Shown: positions 7,199 through 14,025 of the stretch, piece after piece
Layout: each line of letters begins with the position of its first letter
Position numbering within the stretch: position 1 is the first letter of the stretch
From: RGIG8700 sp964568815
Lineage (GTDB): Bacteria; Bacillota; Clostridia; RGIG6154
Direction: 5' to 3'
DNA: 19,550 bases
NCBI GenBank assembly: GCA_964568815.1
Contig: CAZMRY010000027.1
Coordinates: forward strand, 1-19,550
Made by a program: the position numbers and the translations under genes
The notes under the pieces: generated by a model
The model's input: the letters and a program-made list of their open reading frames with translations, nothing else
Told to the model about the DNA's origin: nothing
The model's database searches: none

Positions 7199-8440
7199 AT
7201 GAACAAGTACAAAGATTTTGAGAACTATCTTAAAGAATTCCCAACAGAGGATGGATATTTTGGCACATACGGAGGTTCTTACATAGATGAAGAACTTCGG
7301 GCGGCTTTTAAAGAGGCAGATGATGCATATGAGGCTATCTGCCATTCTGCACAATTTATAAACGAACTCAGAAGAATAAGAAAAGAGTTTCAGGGCAGAC
7401 CAACTCCTGTTTATCATTGTGAAAGACTTTCAAAGCTTTTTGGAAACTGTCAGATTTACCTTAAAAGAGAAGATTTAAACCACACAGGCGCACATAAGCT
7501 TAACCACTGTATGGGTGAAGGACTTCTTGCAAAATATATGGGTAAGAAGAAAATCATCGCAGAAACAGGTGCAGGTCAGCACGGTGTTGCAATAGCAACT
7601 GCAGCAGCATATTTTGGTATGAAATGCGATGTTTATATGGGCGAGGTTGATATTGCAAAACAGCACCCTAATGTAATCAGAATGAAAATGCTTGGTGCAA
7701 ATGTTATCCCTGTAACAAAAGGCTTAAAAACATTAAAAGAAGCTTGCGATGCGGCTTTTGAAGCATATCTCAGAGAATATAAAGATGCAATTTATTGTAT
7801 TGGTACAGCGGCAGGTCCTCATCCATTCCCAAAAATGGTAAGAGATTTCCAGTCAGTTATTGGTATAGAGGCAAGAGAACAGTTCTTAGAAATGACAGGT
7901 ATTATGCCTGATGCTGTTACAGCTTGCGTAGGCGGCGGTTCAAATTCACTTGGTATGTTCACCCCATTTTTAGCAGACCCTGTTGAGATTTATGGTGTTG
8001 AGCCACTTGGCAGAGGCTCAAAGGTAGGTGACCACGCGGCAACAATGGCTTACGGCAGCAAGGGTGTTATTCACGGTTATTCAAGCTATGTTCTTCAGGA
8101 TGAAAAGGGCGAGCCACTTCCTGTATACTCAATTGCAAGCGGTCTTGATTATCCCGGTGTTGGTCCTGAACACGCATATTTAAGAGATTTGGGCAGAGTT
8201 AAATATGATGTAATATCTGATGAAGAAGCTATGGAAGCATTCTTCCTCCTTTCAAGATATGAAGGAATTATTCCTGCAATTGAAAGTGCCCATGCAGTAG
8301 CATTTGCAATCAAATATGCAAAAGAACATAAATCAGGCTCAATTCTTGCCTGTCTTTCAGGCAGAGGCGACAAGGACATTGATTATGTTTACGAAAATTA
8401 CGGCTGTGGCGAAAAATTCAAGCTTGATTATGATGTTTAA
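7199..8440 (+). CDS. trpB: Tryptophan synthase beta chain (TrpB1-like), without adjacent trpA
   Basis: A 413-residue PLP enzyme that joins indole and L-serine to make tryptophan. The PLP lysine is K100 in LKREDLNHTGAHK. AETGAGQHGV carries the catalytic glutamate E122, CVGGGSN is the phosphate-binding loop, and SIASGLDYPGVGPEHAYL, EGIIPAIESAHA and LSGRGDKD are all canonical. These motifs place it with TrpB1 rather than the longer TrpB2 group. The start is ATG 7199, 8 bases after GGAGG (7186-7190); an in-frame start at 7127 would lie inside the T-box terminator. Neither trpA nor any other trp gene is nearby, and the middle of the protein differs from standard TrpB. It may use free indole or partner a distant TrpA. 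Confidence 0.88.
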   Translation: MNKYKDFENYLKEFPTEDGYFGTYGGSYIDEELRAAFKEADDAYEAICHSAQFINELRRIRKEFQGRPTPVYHCERLSKLFGNCQIYLKREDLNHTGAHKLNHCMGEGLLAKYMGKKKIIAETGAGQHGVAIATAAAYFGMKCDVYMGEVDIAKQHPNVIRMKMLGANVIPVTKGLKTLKEACDAAFEAYLREYKDAIYCIGTAAGPHPFPKMVRDFQSVIGIEAREQFLEMTGIMPDAVTACVGGGSNSLGMFTPFLADPVEIYGVEPLGRGSKVGDHAATMAYGSKGVIHGYSSYVLQDEKGEPLPVYSIASGLDYPGVGPEHAYLRDLGRVKYDVISDEEAMEAFFLLSRYEGIIPAIESAHAVAFAIKYAKEHKSGSILACLSGRGDKDIDYVYENYGCGEKFKLDYDV

Positions 8441-8456
8441 TAAAATTTAACAATAA

Positions 8457-8510
8457 AAAACCTCTTTTTACAAACAATAGTAATAATTCAATGTAAAGAG
8501 AGGTTTTGTT
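8457..8510. terminator. Bidirectional terminator between trpB and the minus-strand small locus
   Basis: A 15-bp stem (8457-8471 with 8493-8507, one G-U pair) with a 21-base loop. On the plus strand it ends in TTTTGTT behind trpB. On the minus strand it ends in a run of six T, so it also closes transcription arriving from the minus-strand promoters at 8742-8769 and from the GH95 gene. Confidence 0.8.
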
Positions 8511-8514
8511 ATGT

Positions 8515-8583
8515 TTAGCCTGCATTGTTAAAGCTTTTTATGGGATTGTCTTTGAAAAAATCTACTTGCTCAATATTTGTCAT
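8515..8583 (-). CDS. Possible 22-residue peptide gene, unknown function
   Basis: A short reading frame on the minus strand starts at ATG 8583-8581 and stops with TAA at 8517-8515. The peptide begins MTNIEQVDFF and ends KSFNNAG; it is mostly polar, with no signal or membrane segment. An AAAGGA motif precedes the ATG by about 11 bases, a loose ribosome binding site. Support comes from context: a promoter-like sequence lies 40-80 bases upstream, a stronger one is further up at 8742-8769, and a terminator with six T follows about 5 bases after the stop. I do not recognise the peptide. The transcript could equally be a non-coding RNA with this frame present by chance. Confidence 0.35.
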   Translation of the reverse strand: MTNIEQVDFFKDNPIKSFNNAG

Positions 8584-8616
8584 GATGATTTTTTCCTTTC
8601 ATAACATTTTAAATAA

Positions 8617-8666
8617 AATTACCAAAAATCAATAACTTTGTCAATTGTTATTGATTTTTGGTAATT
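8617..8666. repeat. Perfect 20-bp inverted repeat with 10-base loop
   Basis: AATTACCAAAAATCAATAAC (8617-8636) is exactly mirrored by its reverse complement at 8647-8666. The 10-base loop holds TTGACA on the minus strand. With TAATTT (also minus strand) 17 bases further, inside the left arm and its edge, and a TGG extended -10 element, it reads as a promoter aimed at the small peptide frame. It could be an operator for a dimeric regulator, an mRNA hairpin, or the remnant of a palindromic mobile element. Confidence 0.75.
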
Positions 8667-8721
8667 GAAAAAGGAGTGCATACAAATGTATGTCTTGGGG
8701 GTTCATTAAAACTATGTATTG

Positions 8722-8737
8722 GTTAGTTTTAACTAAC
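8722..8737. promoter_or_regulatory. Small inverted repeat at the predicted transcript start
   Basis: GTTAGTT (8722-8728) and AACTAAC (8731-8737) are mirrored around a TT spacer. The site covers the expected start (about 8735) of the strong minus-strand promoter at 8742-8769, a typical place for a repressor operator. It could also be a 5' hairpin of that RNA. Confidence 0.4.
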
Positions 8738-8741
8738 TAAA

Positions 8742-8769
8742 ATTATAGCACAAAATTTTTATTTGTCAA
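8742..8769 (-). promoter_or_regulatory. Full-consensus minus-strand promoter directly behind the GH95 gene
   Basis: On the minus strand, TTGACA (8769-8764) and TATAAT (8747-8742) with a 16-base spacer and a TGC extended -10 element. The -35 box is formed by the last codons of the GH95 gene. It would drive an RNA of about 280 bases from near 8735 to the terminator at 8457-8510, through a leader with several hairpins and the possible peptide frame. Confidence 0.7.
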
Positions 8770-10990
8770 TAGAAATTGTTAAAGTTTCGTTTGAAACAAG
8801 TGATACAAATTTTTCCATACAATTTATTTTAATGGTTACTGTCTGTGAAACAGGGGAGAAAAGAGTAACCTCTGTTGCCTTGTTGTTTTTCCAAGAAATA
8901 TCAACAGTTATATTTCCTTTAGCTTTTATACCTTTAACAAAGCCGCATTTGAATTTATCAGGAAGTGCTGGAAGAATTTCAATATATCCTGTTTTACTGT
9001 ACATAAGCATTTCGATAATACCTGAAAGTGTACCGAAATTTCCGTCAATCTGGAATGGTGGGTGAGCATCAAAAAGGTTTGGATATGTTCCGCCACCATT
9101 TACATAGTCAATTTCAGCAGATGGCTCAACATATTTAAGCTGTCTTTCAAGAATTTTAAGTGCTCTGTTTCCGTCTTTCAGTCTTGCCCATAAATTCACC
9201 TTCCAGGCAAGACTCCAGCCTGTGCCCACATCACCTCTGGTGTCTAATGATTTTCTGCAGGCATCAGCAAGCTTTGGGGTATCATCGGTTGTGATTATAT
9301 CAGCAGGATGCAGACCGTATAAATGAGAAACATGTCTGTGCTCTGGGTCTCTTTCAGGCAAGTCTTCCGACCATTCAGGAAGTCTTCCGTCTTTTAATAT
9401 TTCAGGGAAGAATAAATTTTCCTTGACTTCTTCGTAATTGTTTTCTATACCGAGTATTTTGCAAGCCTTGCTGAGCTTTGTGAATAAATCATATAAAATT
9501 GATGCAGTCATCATTGTTGTTTTTGCGGCTGCACAGCCTTCACCATCAACTAAAAACATATTTTCGGGAGATGTAGATGGGCAAATCATCAGCTTGCCAT
9601 TTTCTTCATACATAATGTCAAGATAAAAATCAGCACTTTCTTTCATAATTGGAAAGATAACATTCTTGAGTTTTTCTTTATCAAGGGTATATTCATATTC
9701 ATCAAAAAGCTGACTTGCCATCCAACCTGATGACATATTCCAGAATGAGAATATAAAACTTCCGCTGTTGCCTCTGCCAACAGGATTTGTATGTCCGAAA
9801 AAATCAATGTTGTGATGGCACACAAAGCCTTTTGCATTATAGTAGTCTTTTGCTGTTTCTCTTCCTGTTTTCTGCATTTTTTTCATAAGGCTTATAAATG
9901 GGTCAAAGCATTCAGAAAGATTTGCCATATGAACAGGCCAGTAATTCATTTCTGTATTGATGTTAACTGTATAGTTACTTCTCCAGGGGGCAATCAGTTC
10001 TTCATTCCATATTCCCTGAAGATTTGCAGCCTCACTGCCTTTTCTTGAGGAGGAGATTATAAGATACCTGCCAAAATTGAATAAAAGTTCATAAAGACCT
10101 AAATCATCGCCGTCGAACTCTTTTATTCTTTCATCAAGTGGTCGTGTATCTTCTTTACTAAGTAGGCTGATTGAAGCCCTGTTATAAAGGGATGAAAAGT
10201 CTTTTATGTGAGCTTTCTTTATAACATCATAGTTTAAAACCACATTACGGTCATTGTGGTCATAGGTGGTATCTATTGAAATATAAATTACAGTTTCTGT
10301 AGCATCTTCAACATAAAATTTATTGCTCTTAAAATAAAAATTTCCATCAGTGGTACAGGTTATTTTGTGAGTGAAAGCAACAACCTCGTCTTCTTTCAGA
10401 TATTCATAGCCGTTGTTGCCTGTTTCAAAATTAACAACATAATAGGGGCAAATGCCTTTGTATGTACCGTTTTCGTCAGAATATGTAATCTTTAATTTGT
10501 GTTCAAATTCAAAGTCGAAAGATTTTTTACATTCTGTAGAAATTTTGAGAGCTATAAGTGAATAATCGTATGATGCAAAAATCTCTCTATGGTGCTTATA
10601 TCCGTCTGAATCATAGTCAGTATGTGCAAGACCTGTTTCAAGGTCTAGAAATCTTGAGTATGAGGAAACATCTTCATCGCCAAAATTTATAAAAAGGTTG
10701 CCGAAAGGCAAATATGAAGATGTGTCGTAAGATGTAAACTCTTTTGAAAGAACACGGGCATCAAAATGTTTTTCTTCAAGAACCAATTTTTGAATTTGTT
10801 TATACATTTCAGGTGCATTCTCAGGAACAGGTCTGTTTCCCTCTGCTCCTGACCATAATGTATCGTGGTTAAAGGAAATTTTTTCTCTGTCAGGTTTTCC
10901 GTAAACCATTGCTCCCATATGACCATTTCCGATAGGAAGTGCCTCCTCAAAATTATCTGCAGGAGTATTAAACATCATTAGATTTTCCAT
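8759..10990 (-). CDS. Glycoside hydrolase family 95 (alpha-L-fucosidase or alpha-L-galactosidase)
   Basis: A 743-residue glycosidase without a signal peptide, so it acts in the cytoplasm on imported oligosaccharides. The N-terminal ALPIGNGHMGAMVYG and LWSG belong to the GH95 beta-domain. The barrel has TVNINTEMNYWP (341-352), HHN (392-394), PSTSPEN (471-477), RHVSHLYGLHP (552-562) and AHPPFQIDGNFG (642-653). By comparison with characterised GH95 inverting fucosidases, the likely acid is E476, the base D649, and N343/N345 the assisting asparagines; this mapping is from memory and not aligned. The family includes alpha-1,2-fucosidases and alpha-L-galactosidases, and specificity cannot be settled here. 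The ATG follows TGAGGTG. It has its own promoter and no terminator directly behind it. Confidence 0.9.
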   Translation of the reverse strand: MENLMMFNTPADNFEEALPIGNGHMGAMVYGKPDREKISFNHDTLWSGAEGNRPVPENAPEMYKQIQKLVLEEKHFDARVLSKEFTSYDTSSYLPFGNLFINFGDEDVSSYSRFLDLETGLAHTDYDSDGYKHHREIFASYDYSLIALKISTECKKSFDFEFEHKLKITYSDENGTYKGICPYYVVNFETGNNGYEYLKEDEVVAFTHKITCTTDGNFYFKSNKFYVEDATETVIYISIDTTYDHNDRNVVLNYDVIKKAHIKDFSSLYNRASISLLSKEDTRPLDERIKEFDGDDLGLYELLFNFGRYLIISSSRKGSEAANLQGIWNEELIAPWRSNYTVNINTEMNYWPVHMANLSECFDPFISLMKKMQKTGRETAKDYYNAKGFVCHHNIDFFGHTNPVGRGNSGSFIFSFWNMSSGWMASQLFDEYEYTLDKEKLKNVIFPIMKESADFYLDIMYEENGKLMICPSTSPENMFLVDGEGCAAAKTTMMTASILYDLFTKLSKACKILGIENNYEEVKENLFFPEILKDGRLPEWSEDLPERDPEHRHVSHLYGLHPADIITTDDTPKLADACRKSLDTRGDVGTGWSLAWKVNLWARLKDGNRALKILERQLKYVEPSAEIDYVNGGGTYPNLFDAHPPFQIDGNFGTLSGIIEMLMYSKTGYIEILPALPDKFKCGFVKGIKAKGNITVDISWKNNKATEVTLFSPVSQTVTIKINCMEKFVSLVSNETLTISIDK

Positions 10991-11010
10991 ACAAACACCT
11001 CATTTTCCGC

Positions 11011-11039
11011 AGTATAACATATGCAAAATCAAAAGTCAA
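11011..11039 (-). promoter_or_regulatory. SigmaA promoter of the GH95 gene
   Basis: On the minus strand, TTGACT (11039-11034), a 17-base spacer and TATACT (11016-11011). The leader to the ATG at 10990 is only about 15 bases, with the ribosome binding site near the RNA start. Confidence 0.8.
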
Positions 11040-11094
11040 ACAACTGCGATGATTTTTATTCCTTCTGTCAGGGGATAGAAAAAAATGTTCCAGA

Positions 11095-11166
11095 ATGAGC
11101 AAACTGAACCCTTTTGGGGTTACCCGAAGCTGTACGAGGGTACAGCGAGAGGTGAAGTTTGTTCAT
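11095..11166. other. Structured multi-hairpin intergenic element
   Basis: An 11-bp outer stem, ATGAGCAAACT (11095-11105) with AGTTTGTTCAT (11156-11166), encloses two hairpins: AACCC (11107-11111) with GGGTT (11117-11121), and GCTGTAC (11129-11135) with GTACAGC (11140-11146). The second is extended by ACC (11122-11124) with GGT (11151-11153) across a purine-rich internal loop. The outer stem contains a G-U pair if read on the plus strand and an A-C mismatch on the minus strand, which slightly favours a plus-strand RNA. I could not match it to a riboswitch I know. It lies between the pfk terminator and the GH95 promoter, with no clear promoter of its own, so a dispersed palindromic repeat is the main alternative. 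Confidence 0.5.
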
Positions 11167-11187
11167 AGCAAAAAGGCTTTATATGAA

Positions 11188-11214
11188 GAAAAATCTCATA
11201 AAATGAGATTTTTC
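11188..11214. terminator. Intrinsic terminator behind the phosphofructokinase gene
   Basis: A perfect 12-bp stem (11188-11199 with 11203-11214) with a 3-base loop. The distal arm supplies a run of T on either strand. It most likely ends the minus-strand pfk transcript about 90 bases after its stop codon. Read on the plus strand, it could be the 3' end of an RNA carrying the folded element at 11095-11166. Confidence 0.75.
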
Positions 11215-11303
11215 AACATCTTTTATTAATTTTTAGTGTATTGCACCTTCTGTATTTTATTATTTTACTGCCTTTTTGCGGTCTGGACTTTTTTTACATT
11301 CCC

Positions 11304-12491
11304 TTAGTCACCAAAGCAGATATCCATATTTTTAGCAATCCTTACAAGCTCACCTTCAGGATCAACTGGCTTGAAATTGCCGTGTATATCATCTGAGGGA
11401 ATAACTGTTTCAAGAGGAACAGCAACCATTTCGTTATTTCTGAGTGCAACCATATGTTTTCCATTTCCATTCATCAAAAGGTCAACAGCGGCACTGCCAT
11501 AGCGTGTGCAGAGAACTCTGTCTGATGCTGATGTATTGCCGCCCCTCTGAACATGAGAAAGGGCAGAGGCTCTGCATTCAACATCAATAATATCTTCACT
11601 GATTGCGTATCCGTTATCGTCACGCTCTGAATTAAGCATATTTTCTATTGTCTGCGCAAGAAGCTTACCGATACCGCCAAGCTTAACACCGTCAGGTGAG
11701 AAATCCTGAGTAATTGCAGTAACAGCCTTTCCGTCAGGAGCAGGAGCACCTTCTGCAACAACAACTATTGAATATTTTTTACCACTCAAAAGAGCTTTTT
11801 TAACTCTGTCTTTAATCTTAACAATATCATATGGAATTTCAGGAATGATGATTGCATCAGCACCGCCTGCAATTCCTGTGTGAAGTGCAATATGACCTGC
11901 ATCTCTGCCCATAACTTCAAATACCATTACCCTGTGATGGCTTCTTCCTGTAGTTTTGAGGCAGTCAACAGCTTCAATGTTTCTGTTTACTGCAGTGTCA
12001 AAACCAAAAGTCTGGTCTGTTGAATTAAGGTCGTTGTCTATTGTTTTTGGAACACCTATTACGCGAACGCCCATTCTTGAATAATCACGGCCTGATGTTA
12101 ATGTTCCGTCACCGCCTACAATAACCAGAGCATCAATTCCTGCTTTTTTGATATTTTCTACAGCAATATGAGATACATCTTCATAAACGGGTTTTCCGTC
12201 AGGTCCTTTAATAATGCCATTTTTATCTCTTTTAGGATATTTAAAAAGGTTGTCCTTATTTGAGTTATAAAGTATAGTTCCACCGTCACCAATGATTTCG
12301 TCAACAGTGTCTATTGTTAAAGGAATCATCTGACTTTCGCCTAAATAAAGACCTCTGTAGCAGTTTTTAATTCCAACACATTCAATACCATATTTGTTAA
12401 TTGCAGTATAAACAACCGCTCGTATAACTGCATTAAGACCACAACAATCACCGCCACCGGTCATAATACCTATTTTTTTAATCTGACTCAT
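11304..12491 (-). CDS. 6-phosphofructokinase, predicted ATP-dependent
   Basis: A 395-residue cytoplasmic kinase converting fructose 6-phosphate to fructose 1,6-bisphosphate in glycolysis. The N-terminal GIMTGGGDCCGLNAVIR is the phosphate-binding region. GGDGT (126-130) has glycine at the position (G104 in E. coli PfkA) that gives ATP preference, where pyrophosphate enzymes have aspartate. PKTIDND (148-154) has lysine at the position of E. coli G124 and the catalytic base D152. Glycine plus lysine is seen in ATP-using enzymes of the longer PFK group. The usual GGDCPG or GGDAPG is here GGDCCG. The start is ATG 12491, after AGGAG; the frame stays open upstream to 12641, but that extension lacks a ribosome binding site and crosses the promoter. 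Confidence 0.9.
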   Translation of the reverse strand: MSQIKKIGIMTGGGDCCGLNAVIRAVVYTAINKYGIECVGIKNCYRGLYLGESQMIPLTIDTVDEIIGDGGTILYNSNKDNLFKYPKRDKNGIIKGPDGKPVYEDVSHIAVENIKKAGIDALVIVGGDGTLTSGRDYSRMGVRVIGVPKTIDNDLNSTDQTFGFDTAVNRNIEAVDCLKTTGRSHHRVMVFEVMGRDAGHIALHTGIAGGADAIIIPEIPYDIVKIKDRVKKALLSGKKYSIVVVAEGAPAPDGKAVTAITQDFSPDGVKLGGIGKLLAQTIENMLNSERDDNGYAISEDIIDVECRASALSHVQRGGNTSASDRVLCTRYGSAAVDLLMNGNGKHMVALRNNEMVAVPLETVIPSDDIHGNFKPVDPEGELVRIAKNMDICFGD

Positions 12492-12529
12492 AAATTTTTC
12501 TCCTGGATTATTTTTACATTCATTTAATA

Positions 12530-12558
12530 ATACTACTACAAAAAGACTTAAAATGCAA
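12530..12558 (-). promoter_or_regulatory. Probable promoter of the phosphofructokinase gene
   Basis: On the minus strand, TTGCAT (12558-12553), a 17-base spacer and TAGTAT (12535-12530). A TATTAT a few bases further on is an alternative -10 box. Confidence 0.5.
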
Positions 12559-12625
12559 GCAATTTTTGGGTTTTTCGACCGTTCAAATCTAAGGGTTAAG
12601 CAATATGCTGAAAAATATTTTACAG

Positions 12626-12654
12626 TTGCAATAAATTGCATTTTTTGTTATACT
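12626..12654 (+). promoter_or_regulatory. Promoter of the SLOG-family gene
   Basis: TTGCAA (12626-12631), a 17-base spacer and TATACT (12649-12654), placed divergently from the pfk promoter. The expected RNA start near 12661 leaves a leader of about 50 bases. Confidence 0.65.
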
Positions 12655-12710
12655 TATTATTATAACTTAAATATGATTGATTAAACGAAAAATTAATGAA
12701 AGAGTATAAT

Positions 12711-13199
12711 ATGACAGAAGATAAAAGAAAAAGATGTTGCTTTACAGGACACAGACCGGATAAAATAGGAAATGATGAATATAAAATCAAAGAAATGCTT
12801 AAAGCTGAAATTCAAAAATCCATCAGTGAAGGCTATCTTACATTTATATCAGGTATGGCACTTGGTGTTGATGTGTGGGCTGCAGAAATAGTAATTCAGG
12901 AAAAATTAAATAACCCTGAAGTTAAACTTATTTGTGCTTCACCTTATCCTGGGTTTGAAAGAAGCAGATGTCTTGCAGACAGAATGAAGTATCACGAAAT
13001 TTTAAATAATGCTGATTACATAATAAATATATCTGAGCAATACACAAAATTTTGTTTTCAAATACGAAATATGTGGATGGTTGACAGAGCAGATAGAGTT
13101 ATTGCTGTTTTTAACGGAAGCAGAGGCGGAACATATAACACAGTAAAATATGCTGAAAAAAAGAACATTCAGGTAGTGAATGTTCTTACTGAGAATTAA
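12711..13199 (+). CDS. SLOG-family protein, DUF1273/YpsA-like
   Basis: A 162-residue cytoplasmic protein with a Rossmann-like nucleotide-binding fold of the SLOG superfamily. It shows CCFTGHRP near the N-terminus, then ISGMALGVDVWAAE, LICASPYPGFE, and GSRGGTYNTVKYAEK near the end, the typical glycine-rich motifs of the YpsA/DUF1273 group. Family members are thought to bind nucleotides or their derivatives, and YpsA of Bacillus has been linked to cell division, so no firm reaction is given. ATG 12696 is in frame but lacks a ribosome binding site; ATG 12711 follows GAAAGAG by 6 bases and is preferred, though weakly. The last 14 bases overlap the end of the convergent AraC gene. Confidence 0.82.
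   Translation: MTEDKRKRCCFTGHRPDKIGNDEYKIKEMLKAEIQKSISEGYLTFISGMALGVDVWAAEIVIQEKLNNPEVKLICASPYPGFERSRCLADRMKYHEILNNADYIINISEQYTKFCFQIRNMWMVDRADRVIAVFNGSRGGTYNTVKYAEKKNIQVVNVLTEN
13161..13187 (-). terminator. Terminator of the AraC gene, inside the end of the SLOG gene
   Basis: AAGAACATTC and GAATGTTCTT form a perfect 10-bp stem with a 7-base loop. On the minus strand it is followed by five more T, a classic terminator. The AraC stop codon lies in its first arm, and the whole hairpin is coding sequence of the convergent gene. On the plus strand there is no T-run, so it would not end that transcript efficiently. Confidence 0.8.
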
Positions 13200-13995
13200 G
13201 TTTTCTGTATTTGTATGGAGTGATACCATACTGCTTTTTAAAAACTGCGGCAAAATAGTTGCTGTCATTAAAACCGCATTTAATTGCAACTGTTGTAATA
13301 GGCAGGGTAGTGGAGCATAGAAGTTTTTGAGCAGAGAGAAGTCTGTTCATAACAAGATATTCATTAAAACCAAAACCTGTATTCTTTTTGAATTCTCTTG
13401 AAAAATAACTTTCGCTCATAGCTGCCATTTTAGAAATGTCTGAGAGGTTAATATCGCTGTGACAGTTTTCACTTATGTATTTTGCACATTGATTTATTAT
13501 TTTTGTTGATGGGTTAATGGTTAAGTGATGACTTTTAAAAGCGTCTTTGTATCTGTTAATAAATACAAGTAACTCAGTTATATGAGATTTTAAAAGAGCG
13601 TCTTTTCCAAAATTGTCACTGTTGTACTCATCTTCAAGTTTTAAAAATACATCTTGTATTCTTTGCTTGAATTCGGACGGAAATGTTATATGCAGAGGCT
13701 TAAGTTCTGAAACAAGGTATCTGTCTTCAGGTGAAAGAAAATCTTCTGTAAAATTTACAAGAAGTCTTTCATGGAACTGATTTAGCGAATAAACAGTCTT
13801 GTGAATTATATTTTTAGGGATAACAACAAGGTCGCCAGCATTAAGCACAAATGCACTCGACTTGATAAAATACTGAACTTCACCTGAAAGGAGATAGTAA
13901 ACTTCATAATCGTTATGTACATGACCGAACAGACCTGTTGAATGAGTATTTTTTGATTTTTCTTTTGTTCTGGAAATTTCAAGAAATGGTTTCAT
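13186..13995 (-). CDS. AraC-family transcriptional regulator, likely controlling the uronate operon
   Basis: A 269-residue DNA-binding regulator. Residues about 20-80 form a cupin-type sensor domain (GHVHNDYEVYYLLSGEV, then AGDLVVIPKNIIHK). Residues about 170-266 hold the two AraC helix-turn-helix units: the first around DINLSDISKMAAMSESYFSREFKK, the second around ITTVAIKCGFNDSNYFAAVFKKQYGITPYKYRK. The cupin pocket suggests it binds a sugar or sugar acid. It is transcribed divergently from uxaB with a 155-base gap, so control of that operon is likely but inferred. ATG 13995 follows CAGGTG. Its own -10 box lies inside an inverted repeat, which suggests autoregulation. Confidence 0.9.
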   Translation of the reverse strand: MKPFLEISRTKEKSKNTHSTGLFGHVHNDYEVYYLLSGEVQYFIKSSAFVLNAGDLVVIPKNIIHKTVYSLNQFHERLLVNFTEDFLSPEDRYLVSELKPLHITFPSEFKQRIQDVFLKLEDEYNSDNFGKDALLKSHITELLVFINRYKDAFKSHHLTINPSTKIINQCAKYISENCHSDINLSDISKMAAMSESYFSREFKKNTGFGFNEYLVMNRLLSAQKLLCSTTLPITTVAIKCGFNDSNYFAAVFKKQYGITPYKYRKLNSQ

Positions 13996-14025
13996 ATTTA
14001 CACCTGAAAATTCTTATTTTTGCTC

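Noticed and set aside
6935..7417. A 160-residue minus-strand reading frame opposite the T-box and trpB start
   Set aside because: It is antisense to a clearly folded T-box leader and to conserved trpB codons; no promoter or ribosome binding site supports it.
8686..8740. Tiny plus-strand frames (7 and 16 codons) behind AAGGAG at 8672-8677, considered as a toxin in a type I toxin-antitoxin pair
   Set aside because: The ribosome binding site looks good, but there is no convincing plus-strand promoter, the peptides are very short, and the frame overlaps the palindromes of the minus-strand unit.
11095..11166. Assignment of the folded element to SRP RNA, 6S RNA, or a THF or c-di-GMP riboswitch
   Set aside because: The conserved loops of those families are absent, and no gene begins downstream in a way that fits a riboswitch on the plus strand.
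12492..12641. An N-terminal extension of the phosphofructokinase
   Set aside because: The frame is open, but it crosses the likely promoter, has no ribosome binding site, and the protein from ATG 12491 begins exactly as PFKs do.
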